From positions 2,852,001 to 2,916,000 of the forward strand of contig NZ_BAAAWH010000001.1 of assembly GCF_039534975.1 (NCBI RefSeq): a DNA stretch of 64,000 nucleotides, given 5' to 3'. The notes under the pieces are model-generated. The model ran no database searches and had not been told where the DNA came from. It was given only the letters and a program-made list of their open reading frames with translations. Made by a program: the position numbers and the translations under genes. The first letter of the stretch is position 1. Each line of letters starts with the position of its first letter. This DNA is from Microbacterium terregens. GTDB taxonomy: Bacteria; Actinomycetota; Actinomycetes; Actinomycetales; Microbacteriaceae. Below, in pieces: positions 17,112-25,517 of this stretch.

Positions 17112-17498
17112 ATGGACATCGATCGTTGGCTCGCCGACTACAAGAAGGCCTGGGAAGACCGCGACGCGGATGCCGCGGCCGCGCTGTTCAGTGAGGATGC
17201 GCTGTACCGCGAGAATCCCTATGAGGAGCCCTTCCGCGGCCGTCAGGGAGTCCATGACTACTGGACCCGCGTAACCGCCACTCAGTCGGACGTCGACGTC
17301 CGTTACGGGACCGTCATCGCGAATACCGACCGCGCAGCCGTCGAATGGTGGGTGACTCTCAAGAACGACGGGGCGGATGTCACGCTCGCCGGCGAGTTCT
17401 ATCTGCTGTTCGACTCCGCCGGCCTGGTGCGCGATCTGCGCGAGTACTGGCACTTCGGCGCAGGCGCGATCGAGCCTGCGCCGGGCTGGGGAGAGTAG
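17112..17498 (+). CDS. NTF2-like (SnoaL-type) protein
   Basis: Encodes 128 residues with the cone-shaped NTF2 fold: a first helix WLADYKKAWEDRDADAAAAL, then LYRENPYEEPFRGRQGVHDYW and the four-strand sheet including RAAVEWWVTL and LAGEFYLLFDSAGLVRDLREYW. A buried Trp/Asp-lined pocket is typical of SnoaL-like isomerases, cyclases and steroid-type isomerases. The gene directly precedes an NmrA-like gene in the same frame with only two codons between stop and the first Rossmann strand, so the two proteins are tightly coupled. Confidence 0.82.
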   Translation: MDIDRWLADYKKAWEDRDADAAAALFSEDALYRENPYEEPFRGRQGVHDYWTRVTATQSDVDVRYGTVIANTDRAAVEWWVTLKNDGADVTLAGEFYLLFDSAGLVRDLREYWHFGAGAIEPAPGWGE

Positions 17499-17504
17499 GC
17501 CGCG

Positions 17505-18377
17505 ATCTCTCTGCTCATCACAGGTGCGTCCGGACACCTCGGCAGGGCTGTCGCGAAGCACGCCGCGGCTGCGCTCGGCACGGGGCGCCACCTCGTGCTC
17601 GCGACGCGCACCCCGGCGGCATTCACGGGGGCCCAGCCGGAGACGGACGTGAGACGGGCCGACTTCACCGACCCGACCACCCTCGCCGATGCGTTCGTCG
17701 GCGTCGACCGCGCGGTCATCATCAGCACCGACGACATCGACGGTCGCGCCCGGGGTCAGATCGCAGCGATCGAGGCCGCACGCGCCGCCGGTGTCCGGCA
17801 CATTCTCTACACGTCGATGCTTGCCCCCGTGCCCGCCAACCCGGCGATCATCGCGCCGAGTCACTGGGCGACGGAGGAGCATCTCCGCAACAGCGGCACC
17901 GACTACACGATCCTCCGTGCCGGGTTCTACGCCGATTTCCAGGTGTTCGAAGCGGCGGCGGCGCTGGCATCCGGAACTCTGGTGCACAACCGCGGCGACG
18001 GCCGCTGCGCCTACCTCGCACGAGACGACATCGCGCGCGCGGCAGCGGCCGTCCTGGTCGGCGGAGGCCATGAGGGTGAGACCCTCGACCTCACCGGCAC
18101 GGAGGCCTTCGACGCCCCCGCCCTGGCCCGTCTGTACTCCGAGATCGGTGGGCACGAGGTCACACCCCAGGTTGTGAGCGATGACGCGATGCTCGGGCTG
18201 CTCGGCGCCGGTTCGGAGGGCCACAACCAATACGGCGCCCGACTCACGGTGTCCATCGGGCAGGCGATCCGCGGGGGCTTCTGCGATCTCGTGACGGATA
18301 CCGTCGCGCAGCTCACCGGCCGAGCGCCCGATCCGCTCGGCGCCGTGCTCGCGCGTTCCGGCGGCTCGCCGGGCTGA
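17505..18377 (+). CDS. NmrA/atypical SDR oxidoreductase with an unusual start codon
   Basis: The Rossmann start ISLLITGASGHLGRAVAKHA, a late segment ILYTSMLAPVPANPAIIAPS and a hydrophobic C-terminal half are typical of NmrA/QOR2-like NAD(P)-binding proteins. The first ATG/GTG/TTG is GTG 17595, but that would remove the whole GASGHLG dinucleotide-binding motif. Between the in-frame TAG at 17496-17498 and the motif only ATC (17505) and CTG (17511) can start. GGGGAGAG at 17488-17495 is nine bases from ATC, so I set ATC as start (290 residues). It could also be a fusion with the NTF2 gene broken by TAG, or an ATG that mutated. Confidence 0.75.
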   Translation: MSLLITGASGHLGRAVAKHAAAALGTGRHLVLATRTPAAFTGAQPETDVRRADFTDPTTLADAFVGVDRAVIISTDDIDGRARGQIAAIEAARAAGVRHILYTSMLAPVPANPAIIAPSHWATEEHLRNSGTDYTILRAGFYADFQVFEAAAALASGTLVHNRGDGRCAYLARDDIARAAAAVLVGGGHEGETLDLTGTEAFDAPALARLYSEIGGHEVTPQVVSDDAMLGLLGAGSEGHNQYGARLTVSIGQAIRGGFCDLVTDTVAQLTGRAPDPLGAVLARSGGSPG

Positions 18378-18544
18378 TCTGCCGTCGACGCGATCCTTGC
18401 CTTTCGCGCTCTCCCCGGGCAGAGTGTCCAGTGCTAGTGAATGAATGAAGTCCTGCTGGATACCCGTACAGCGAGTGTGATCATCGGAACCAGAAGGTGA
18501 AAAGCAGCATCCAGAGCCGTGCCATCGATTTCAAGGGAGAGGTC

Positions 18545-19594
18545 ATGCGTCAGAACACAGCAATGCAGCACCGTCGGGGGGTGACTTCGACCATCGGCCT
18601 CGCCGCTGCGGCGCTCCTGCTCATCGGCTGCGCCGCCGGGCCGGGCGGCGGTGGCGACGGCCAGACCAGCGCACCGGAGGACGAGACGCTTCAGATCGCC
18701 TACATCTCCTTCGCGGTGGCCAACACCTACGACGAGCCGATGCTCGCCGCCGCCGAGGAGGTCGCTGCCGCCGGAAACGCCGAGATCACGGTTTTCGACG
18801 CCAACCTCGACCCCGCCCTCCAGGGCACGCTGATCGAAGACGTCATCGCCTCCGGACAGTACGACGGCATGATCGTCCAGCCCGTCTACGGTCCCGCGAT
18901 CGTCGACGTCGTCCAGGAGGCGATGGATGCCGGCCTCACCGTCGTCAACATCGACCAGATCCTCGGAGAGGACTTCACAACGGCCAAGACCCAGCTGAAG
19001 GGACTGTCCGCCAATGTCCTTCAGGTGCCGTCCGAGCTCGGACGCAAACTCGGCGAGAAGACGGTCGAGGGCTGCGCCGCGGCGAATCTCGACCCGTGCA
19101 ACGTCGCCTTCCTGCACGACCTGAAGTCATCGAGCGTCAGTATCGCCATCTGGGATGCCTTCACCGAAGCCACAGCGGGATCACCGGTGACGGTCGTGGC
19201 CGAGGGCGAGACGTTCTGGAATCCCGCGGCGGCGCAGACCGCCCTCGCGGACATCATCACCGGCAACTCGGACATCGACGCGGTCGTGACATCCGATCAG
19301 GGCCTGCAGGGCTCGGTGCTCGCCATCGAGGCGGCCGGCCAGGCCGCCGGCGACTATCTGCTCGTCGGCTACGGCGGTGCAGAGTGGGGACGCCAGAAGG
19401 TCGCGGAGGGCATCGTCTTCGCCGATGTCGTGATGGCGCCCGCCACGATGGGCAAGCTCGGCATGGAGGCGCTCATCGACGCTCTGCGAAACGACAACCA
19501 CTGGGGCGACCGCGATCCGTCTGCGGACTTCCCCAATGACGGCATCATGACCAAGGACACCGCAGACCAGTTCACCGGCGAGTGGCCTGGCTGA
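18545..19594 (+). CDS. ribose-type ABC transporter substrate-binding lipoprotein
   Basis: Encodes 349 residues from ATG 18545, behind AAGGGAGAGG; an earlier frame start at 18497 adds no family sequence. The lipoprotein signal ends LLLIGC (C29). The mature part is a periplasmic-binding-protein-like sugar domain: LQIAYISFAVANTYDEPMLA, IEDVIASGQYDGMIVQPVYG, VTSDQGLQGSVLAIEAAG and YLLVGYGGAEWG. It feeds the ATPase and permease encoded directly after it. Class members bind ribose, other pentoses, autoinducer-2, inositol or nucleoside-like ligands. The surrounding amidohydrolase and creatinase-like genes suggest that this one may not carry a plain sugar. Confidence 0.88.
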   Translation: MRQNTAMQHRRGVTSTIGLAAAALLLIGCAAGPGGGGDGQTSAPEDETLQIAYISFAVANTYDEPMLAAAEEVAAAGNAEITVFDANLDPALQGTLIEDVIASGQYDGMIVQPVYGPAIVDVVQEAMDAGLTVVNIDQILGEDFTTAKTQLKGLSANVLQVPSELGRKLGEKTVEGCAAANLDPCNVAFLHDLKSSSVSIAIWDAFTEATAGSPVTVVAEGETFWNPAAAQTALADIITGNSDIDAVVTSDQGLQGSVLAIEAAGQAAGDYLLVGYGGAEWGRQKVAEGIVFADVVMAPATMGKLGMEALIDALRNDNHWGDRDPSADFPNDGIMTKDTADQFTGEWPG

Positions 19595-19597
19595 TCG

Positions 19598-21130
19598 ATG
19601 CCGACAGATCCGGCGCGCACCGTCGTCCCGCAGCTCCGCGTCGAGCTGCGGGGCGTCGGCAAGTCCTTCGGCGGGGTCCCCGTGCTCTCGGACATCGACC
19701 TCGTGATCGAGCCCGGGCTCGTGCACGCCCTCGTCGGCGAGAACGGCGCGGGTAAGTCGACGCTCAGCAAGATCATCGCGGGCGTCCATTCCGCCGACCG
19801 CGGCTCGATGCTGGTCAATGACGAAGGGGTGAGCTTCAGCTCGCCTCGGGAGGCCCTCGACCGCGGCATCGCGACGATCGCGCAAGAGCTTGCCCTCGTT
19901 CCCGCCCTGTCCGTCGCCGAGAACGTGTACCTCGGCCGCGAGCCGCGCGCCGCGGGCTTCGTCGACCGCCGCGCGCTGGCCCGCTCGTTCGCGGAGCTCG
20001 CCGACCGGACAGGCTTCGACCTGCCGGCCGATGTCCCCGCGGGCTCGCTCCGCACCGCCGATCAGCAGAAGGTCGAGATCCTCCGCGCGCTCGCGCGGGG
20101 GTCCTCGCTCATCATCATGGACGAACCCACCGCGGCGCTCTCCGGTGAGGACATGAGACTCCTGCACGGCATCGTCCGCCAGCTTGCGGCATCCGGGCAC
20201 TCCGTACTGCTCATCTCGCACTTCCTCGGTGAGGTGCTCGAGCTCGCTGACACCGTGACGATCCTCAGAGACGGCAGGCTGATCCGCACCGGCCCCGCGG
20301 CCGCCGAGAGCGAGACAAGCCTCATCGAGGGAATGCTCGGCCGTTCGCTGGGCGCGATCTTCCCCGACAAACCCGAGGCACCCGGCGGCGATGCGCAGGA
20401 GGCGCTGATCGTCACCGACCTCACCGCACCCGGCGTGCACGGCGTCTCACTGTCGGTCCGTGCCGGCGAGATCGTCGGGCTCGCGGGCCTCGTCGGGGCG
20501 GGCCGCAGCGAAATCGCCCATGCGATCTACGGGGCGACGAGGCGCTCAGACGGCGACGTCGTCGTCGGAGGAGTCTCGGCATCCGCCTCGATCTCCGGAT
20601 CTCTGCGCAAGGGGATCTTCCTGATCCCCGAGTCGCGCAAAGACCAGGGGCTCGTACCGGGACGGCCGGTCCGCCAGAACGTCACGCTGTCGAACCTGCA
20701 CGCCGTCGCCTCCGCCGGCTGGGTGAAGACCAGCGCCGAACGCACCGTCGCGCGGCGCCTGCTCGAGCGCGTCCGGGTGAGCGGAGACGACCGCCGCAAC
20801 GTCTCCGCCCTGTCCGGCGGCAATCAGCAGAAGGTGCTGTTCGCACGGGCCTTGCAACGTTCCCGGAAAGTCCTGATCGCCGACGAGCCGACCCGGGGAG
20901 TCGACGTCGGCTCGCGCCGCGCGATCTACGACCTCATCGTGGACCAGGCCGGCCAGGGTGTCGGCGTACTGGTCATCTCCTCCGATGTGGAGGAGCTGCT
21001 CGGCCTCGCCCATCGCATCGTCGTGATCCGCGGCGGCCGCGTCGCCGCGGAACTCGCCGGCGACGACATGACAGAGACGAACATCCTCACCGCCGCCTTC
21101 TCGGACCCGATCACGAGTGAGCTCACATGA
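19598..21130 (+). CDS. ribose-type ABC transporter ATPase (two domains)
   Basis: Encodes 510 residues with tandem ATPase domains, as in RbsA and MglA. Domain one has a full Walker A GENGAGKST and Walker B SLIIMDEPTAALS. Domain two, from about 265, has the usual degenerate loop GLVGAGRSE in place of Walker A, with a good signature LSGGNQQKVLFARAL and a VLIADEPTRGVDVG Walker B. Only one of the two sites is thus expected to bind ATP in the ordinary way, which is normal for this class. It follows the binding-protein gene by three bases and overlaps the permease gene by four. Confidence 0.9.
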   Translation: MPTDPARTVVPQLRVELRGVGKSFGGVPVLSDIDLVIEPGLVHALVGENGAGKSTLSKIIAGVHSADRGSMLVNDEGVSFSSPREALDRGIATIAQELALVPALSVAENVYLGREPRAAGFVDRRALARSFAELADRTGFDLPADVPAGSLRTADQQKVEILRALARGSSLIIMDEPTAALSGEDMRLLHGIVRQLAASGHSVLLISHFLGEVLELADTVTILRDGRLIRTGPAAAESETSLIEGMLGRSLGAIFPDKPEAPGGDAQEALIVTDLTAPGVHGVSLSVRAGEIVGLAGLVGAGRSEIAHAIYGATRRSDGDVVVGGVSASASISGSLRKGIFLIPESRKDQGLVPGRPVRQNVTLSNLHAVASAGWVKTSAERTVARRLLERVRVSGDDRRNVSALSGGNQQKVLFARALQRSRKVLIADEPTRGVDVGSRRAIYDLIVDQAGQGVGVLVISSDVEELLGLAHRIVVIRGGRVAAELAGDDMTETNILTAAFSDPITSELT

Positions 21131-22143
21131 CTGACACCACCTCTTTCCGCACCACCGAGATCACGACGCCGAGCCGGATCCGACGGCGCATCCCGCTGCG
21201 ATCGGTAGCGATCATCGTGCCGTTCCTCGCGGTGTTCATCGCGCTCTCGATCGGCAGCCCGGCGTTCCTGTCCTTCCAGAACATCGGCAACGTCCTGGAC
21301 CGACAGTCCGGCATCCTGATCATCGCGGCGGCCAGCACACTCGTCCTCATCGCCGGTGGCATCGACCTCTCGGTCGGGGCCACGTACATGTTCACCTCGG
21401 TCGTCTGCGGAACCATCATGATCAGAGTCGGCGGGGCCGAGGGCGCCGCGCTCGGGATCACCATCGGCATCCTCGCCGGGCTTCTCGTCGGCATCGCCAA
21501 CGGCGTGATCAGCACGTACCTCAAGATCAACCCGCTCATAGCGACCCTCGCGATGAGCTTCATCATCCTCGGCCTGACCAAGCTCGTCTCGCAGGCGGGC
21601 AAGGAGGGTGTCGGGCAGATCCGCGTGGACTTCGAGGAGTTCACCTGGATAGCCAAGACCAAACCCCTCGGCATCTCGCTGCCGACCTGGATCGCCTTCA
21701 TCCTGGTCGTCGTGCTCGGGATCGTGCTGTGGCGCTCGACGTTCGGCCGCTACGTGTACGCCGCCGGAGGAAACGCCGAGGCCGCCCGCCTGGCCGGCAT
21801 CCGGGTCAACCTCGTCCGCATCGCCACCTTCGCGCTGGCCGGCACCGCGGCGGGCATCGCGGGCGTGATCGACCTCGCACGCGTTCCGTCCGTGCCGGAG
21901 AGCGACGCGATCGCCACGACCCTCACCTTCACGGTGCTCGCGGGCATGGTCGTCGGCGGCACGTCGATCCTCGGCGGCGAGGGCGCCGTGTGGCGCACCG
22001 TGCTCGGCATCCTGTTCATCGCGATGCTCTACAACGGCTTCACGCTGCTGCGCGTCGACCCGCTGTTCCAGGGGATCGCCCTCGGCGTGATCATCCTGCT
22101 CGCCGTGGGGTTCGACGCCTGGTCCAGGTATCGCAAACGGTAG
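21127..22143 (+). CDS. ribose-type ABC transporter permease
   Basis: Encodes 338 residues with eight to ten hydrophobic segments and the RbsC family signature: LVLIAGGIDLSVGATYMFTS near residue 75, GIANGVISTYLKINPLIATL, and the late AGMVVGGTSILGGEGAVWRT loop that contacts the ATPase. It overlaps the ATPase gene (ATGA) and is followed after 92 bases by the M24 gene, whose own ribosome-binding site suggests continuation of the same operon. One permease gene presumably forms a homodimer. Confidence 0.9.
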   Translation: MTDTTSFRTTEITTPSRIRRRIPLRSVAIIVPFLAVFIALSIGSPAFLSFQNIGNVLDRQSGILIIAAASTLVLIAGGIDLSVGATYMFTSVVCGTIMIRVGGAEGAALGITIGILAGLLVGIANGVISTYLKINPLIATLAMSFIILGLTKLVSQAGKEGVGQIRVDFEEFTWIAKTKPLGISLPTWIAFILVVVLGIVLWRSTFGRYVYAAGGNAEAARLAGIRVNLVRIATFALAGTAAGIAGVIDLARVPSVPESDAIATTLTFTVLAGMVVGGTSILGGEGAVWRTVLGILFIAMLYNGFTLLRVDPLFQGIALGVIILLAVGFDAWSRYRKR

Positions 22144-22235
22144 CCCCAGCGCGTCTGTCACTGGCGCACACCAAACCCCTAGGTGTTAAGCTGGACTGTA
22201 CGAACATCTCGCGCGGTGACCCCCAGGAGGACTCG

Positions 22236-23618
22236 ATGAAGAGCACCGGTACGACTGGCACGAACGCCGTCGATTGGGAGGAACGGGTCGACTTCGAGCG
22301 CCTCCGCGACGCCCGGCTCGCACGGCTCAAGGCCGAACTGGATGTGACCGAGCTCGGCGCGGTGCTCGCGTTCGACTTCTCGAACATCCGGTACATGAGC
22401 GCGACGCACATCGGCACGTGGGCCATGGACAAGCTCATCCGCTTCGCCCTCCTCACCCGCAACACCGACCCCATCGTGTGGGACTTCGGATCCGCCGCGA
22501 AGCATCACCAGCTCTACAACCCGTGGCTGGACACCACCACGGCAGAGATGGATGCCGATCCCAATGCCCCGCACGAGGGCGCGAAGCGTCCCCGGCTCGA
22601 TTCCGGCGCGCGCGCCGGAATCTCGACCCTTCGAGGCGCGTTCCCTCCCGACGCCGAGATCGCCGAAGGCGTGGCGAAGAAGATCAAGCGTGAACTCGAG
22701 AAGTTCGGGGTGGCCGACCAGCCCCTCGGCGTCGACGTGATCGAGCTGCCGATCCTGTTCGCACTGCAGAAAGAGGGCATCACCGTCGTCGACGGTCAGC
22801 AGGTCTTCATGGAGGCGCGACGGGTCAAGACGCCGGATGAGATCCGCCTTCTCACGCAGGCCGCGTCGATGGTCGATGCCGCCTACGAAGAGCTGTACCG
22901 GTTCCTGCGTCCCGGGGTTCGCGAGAACGAGGCCGTGGGCCTGGTAGCCAAGACGCTCTACGACCTCGGTTCGGAGTACGTCGAGGGCGTCAACGCGATC
23001 TCGGGCGAACGCTGCTCACCGCATCCGCACGTCTTCTCGGACCGGCTCATCCGTCCGGGCGACCCGGCCTTCTTCGACATCCTGCACAGCTGGAACGGCT
23101 ACCGCACGTGCTACTACCGCACGTTCGCGGTCGGATCGGCCAGCTCGGCGCAACGCGACGCCTACACACGGTCACGGGAGTACATGGACCGCGCGATCGC
23201 CCTCGTCAAACCGGGAGCGACGACGGCGGACATCGTGGAGGTGTGGCCGACCGCGCAGGAGTTCGGGTTCGCCGACGAAGAGGCGGCGTTCGCCCTCCAG
23301 TACGGGCATGGCGTGGGCCTGTCCATCTGGGAGAAGCCGATCTTCTCCCGCCTGACGTCGCTGGATCACCCCGAAGTGCTGCAGGAGGGGAACGTGTTCG
23401 CCCTGGAGACCTACTGGCCCTCGGCCGACGGGTGGGGCGCCGCACGCATCGAAGAGGAGCTCGTCGTGACCGCCGACGGCTGCGAGGTCATCACGAAGTT
23501 CCCCGCCGAGGAGCTGCTCGTGGCGGGGCGTCGCTACTACACGGTGGACGGACCACTGAACCTCGAGCGCGACGCCCAGTCGCACCTGAACACGACGTGG
23601 GGGCGCGGAGAGGCGTGA
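22236..23618 (+). CDS. M24 (creatinase/aminopeptidase P fold) enzyme with altered metal site
   Basis: Encodes 460 residues from ATG 22236 behind CAGGAGG. An N-terminal creatinase-type domain (about 20-200) precedes the pita-bread domain. Of the five metal ligands of M24 peptidases, D281 (FFDILHSWNGY), the histidine of YGHGVGLSIWE, the glutamate of NVFALETYW and that of ARIEEELVV remain. The second aspartate is C292 (GYRTCYYRTF instead of GYxSDxTRTF). Creatinase itself has given up the metal site and cleaves a C-N bond. This protein may likewise be a non-peptidase hydrolase. It overlaps the next dehydrogenase gene and follows the importer, so the imported ligand is a likely substrate. Confidence 0.82.
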   Translation: MKSTGTTGTNAVDWEERVDFERLRDARLARLKAELDVTELGAVLAFDFSNIRYMSATHIGTWAMDKLIRFALLTRNTDPIVWDFGSAAKHHQLYNPWLDTTTAEMDADPNAPHEGAKRPRLDSGARAGISTLRGAFPPDAEIAEGVAKKIKRELEKFGVADQPLGVDVIELPILFALQKEGITVVDGQQVFMEARRVKTPDEIRLLTQAASMVDAAYEELYRFLRPGVRENEAVGLVAKTLYDLGSEYVEGVNAISGERCSPHPHVFSDRLIRPGDPAFFDILHSWNGYRTCYYRTFAVGSASSAQRDAYTRSREYMDRAIALVKPGATTADIVEVWPTAQEFGFADEEAAFALQYGHGVGLSIWEKPIFSRLTSLDHPEVLQEGNVFALETYWPSADGWGAARIEEELVVTADGCEVITKFPAEELLVAGRRYYTVDGPLNLERDAQSHLNTTWGRGEA

Positions 23619-24484
23619 GCACACTCGGCTTCCTCGGGCTCGGCTCGATGGGCGGCGGGATGGCACGCCGTCTGATCGATGCCGGCCACGACGTCATCGT
23701 CTGGAATCGGTCGGCGGGACGCGTCGCAGCGTTCGTCGCCGCCGGCGCGCGCGCCGCGGCCACGCCCGCAGAAGCGCTCGCGGCCGAGGTGTCCTTCTCG
23801 ATGCTGGCCAACGACGAAGCCACCGACGCTGTGCTGGACGCCGCGTCTGTGACCTCCGCGGCCGGGCGGATCCACGTCGTCATGGCGTCGATCAGCCCGT
23901 CGTTGACCGACACCCTGGCTCAGCGTTTCGCGGATGCCGGCGCCCGCTACGTCAGCGCCCCCGTGCTCGGACGCCCGGCCGTGGCCGCGACCGGCGATCT
24001 CAACATCCTCGCCGCGGGCGATCCTGCGGACGTGGATGCCGTGGAGCCGTACCTGGCTGTGCTGGGCCGGCGGGTCTGGCGGATCGGCGAACGGCCATCG
24101 GTGGCGACGGCGGTCAAGGCGGCCGTCAACTACAACATCATCCACGCCCTGCAGGCGCTCGGTGAGTCGGTCGCGATGACGGAACGGCAGGGGGTCGATC
24201 CGGTGCTGTTCACGGAGCTGCTCTCCAGCACGCTCTTCGGTGGCGTCGTGTACACCGGCTACGGCAGCATGATCGCCCACGGCGCCTACGCGCCACCCGG
24301 CTTCCATATCGCGCTCGGCCGCAAGGACCTCGCGCTCGCCGAGGAGGTGGCCGCCTCCGGTGGCGTCCGTCCTGCGACGATGCCCGCCCTCATCTCGGTC
24401 TTCGACCGCGCGCTGGCCGACCCCGAGCTTCAGAACCTGGACTGGTCCGCGATTGCCGAGGTTTCACGGCGCGGGCTGTCCTGA
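23615..24484 (+). CDS. 3-hydroxyisobutyrate-dehydrogenase-family oxidoreductase
   Basis: Encodes 289 residues from GTG 23615, overlapping the M24 stop by four bases. The N-terminal dinucleotide motif is GFLGLGSMGGGMARRL, followed by VIVWNRSAGRV. The substrate segment and the catalytic lysine lie in ATAVKAAVNYNIIHALQALGE (KxxxN), and the C-terminal helical domain closes with GRKDLALAEE. Arg in VIVWNRS favours NADP(H). Family members oxidise or reduce 3-hydroxy acids or related beta-hydroxy compounds and include imine reductases. It probably handles the product of the M24 enzyme. Confidence 0.85.
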   Translation: MSTLGFLGLGSMGGGMARRLIDAGHDVIVWNRSAGRVAAFVAAGARAAATPAEALAAEVSFSMLANDEATDAVLDAASVTSAAGRIHVVMASISPSLTDTLAQRFADAGARYVSAPVLGRPAVAATGDLNILAAGDPADVDAVEPYLAVLGRRVWRIGERPSVATAVKAAVNYNIIHALQALGESVAMTERQGVDPVLFTELLSSTLFGGVVYTGYGSMIAHGAYAPPGFHIALGRKDLALAEEVAASGGVRPATMPALISVFDRALADPELQNLDWSAIAEVSRRGLS

Positions 24485-24528
24485 GACGCGATCCCGCGCA
24501 CTGCACTCCCCCGTCGTCTCGCGCGGCA

Positions 24529-25236
24529 TCAGATGACGCCGGTGCCGCGATCGACGTAGAGGTTGACCGCGGAGACACCCCGGTTCCGCAACAGGAACTG
24601 CGCCGCGTCCACGACGTCCGCCATCGTCGCGAGCTTCCCGCCGGGAGTGTGCCGCTCGTAGCCCTGGAGCACGCCCGCCGGCTTGTCAGCCCAGAAGGGG
24701 CTGTCGCCGATGATCCCGGGATGCAGAGCGTTGACGCGGATCGGCGCAAGCTCGAGGGCGAGCGAGTTCACCAGCCCCGTCACGCCGCCGTTGATCGAGG
24801 AGACCGTCGTCGAGCCCGGGTAGGGGAGGTCCTTCGCGCGGCCGCCGAAGAGCACGATGCCGGTGTCGACCGTCGGATCCAGCCGGTCCAGCAGTGCGTG
24901 GACCGTCTCGGTGTACCCGACCAGCTTCAGGGTGACCAGACGGATCGCGCGCCCGACGTCGTACTCGCGGATCGTGTTCGCGTCGCGCTCGATCGCCGCG
25001 AGCACGAGTCCGTGGACGTTCCCGACGGCGGCCAGACGCTCACGGATCAGGTGCGGTTCGGAGATGTCCAGCGCGACGCCGGTCGCCTCGGCGCCGAGCG
25101 ACGCCGCGACGGCATCCGTCCGCTCCTGATGGCGGCCGGTGATCACGACGCGGTCCCCGCGGGCGATGCAGTCCTTCGCCAGTTCGAGGCCGATTCCGGA
25201 TGTTCCTCCGACGATGACGATGGTCCTGTCGCCCAA
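24529..25236 (-). CDS. SDR-like protein without the catalytic Tyr-Lys pair
   Basis: Encodes 235 residues from TTG 25236 with GAGGAG six bases upstream. The Rossmann N-terminus is sound (IVIVGGTSGIGLELA, then VVITGRHQERTDAV) and the C-terminal part keeps IRVNALHPGIIGD. At the place of YxxxK the protein reads VSSIN-GGVTGLVNSLALEL, so tyrosine is valine and lysine is asparagine. It may act by a different residue, or bind NAD(P) and a ligand without catalysis. It stands alone, convergent with the importer-M24 operon and divergent from the amidohydrolase. Confidence 0.75.
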   Translation of the reverse strand: MGDRTIVIVGGTSGIGLELAKDCIARGDRVVITGRHQERTDAVAASLGAEATGVALDISEPHLIRERLAAVGNVHGLVLAAIERDANTIREYDVGRAIRLVTLKLVGYTETVHALLDRLDPTVDTGIVLFGGRAKDLPYPGSTTVSSINGGVTGLVNSLALELAPIRVNALHPGIIGDSPFWADKPAGVLQGYERHTPGGKLATMADVVDAAQFLLRNRGVSAVNLYVDRGTGVI

Positions 25237-25404
25237 TGCAACTCCTCAGCGAGTGTGTTCCCGTGACGTCCGAACGGGCGGTCACGAACTTTCCCGAAGC
25301 GCGATGCACGACGTTCTCGGCACACCCTGCCTCCACCGACCGCGGGCACCGGAGGACGTGAAACCAAGTAGGACTGGACATCGGTGTTCAGTAATGCTTA
25401 ACCT

Positions 25405-25435
25405 AAGTCAAGTCGACCGCCCTGAGCAAGTCAAG
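25405..25435. repeat. two AAGTCAAG direct repeats in a divergent promoter region
   Basis: AAGTCAAG occurs at 25405-25412 and 25428-25435, 23 bases apart, in the 269-base gap between the SDR and the amidohydrolase. The repeats lie about 70 bases before the amidohydrolase ribosome-binding site. They may be half-sites of a regulator. No other element stands out in the gap apart from an AT-richer patch at 25388-25405. Confidence 0.35.
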
Positions 25436-25517
25436 CAAGAGCACGCGTGCGACGACAGCGCGGGTCAGCGAACCGCTGGCTAGGCGTGACAGCGAATCAA
25501 GGAGGATGAGCGTCAAG

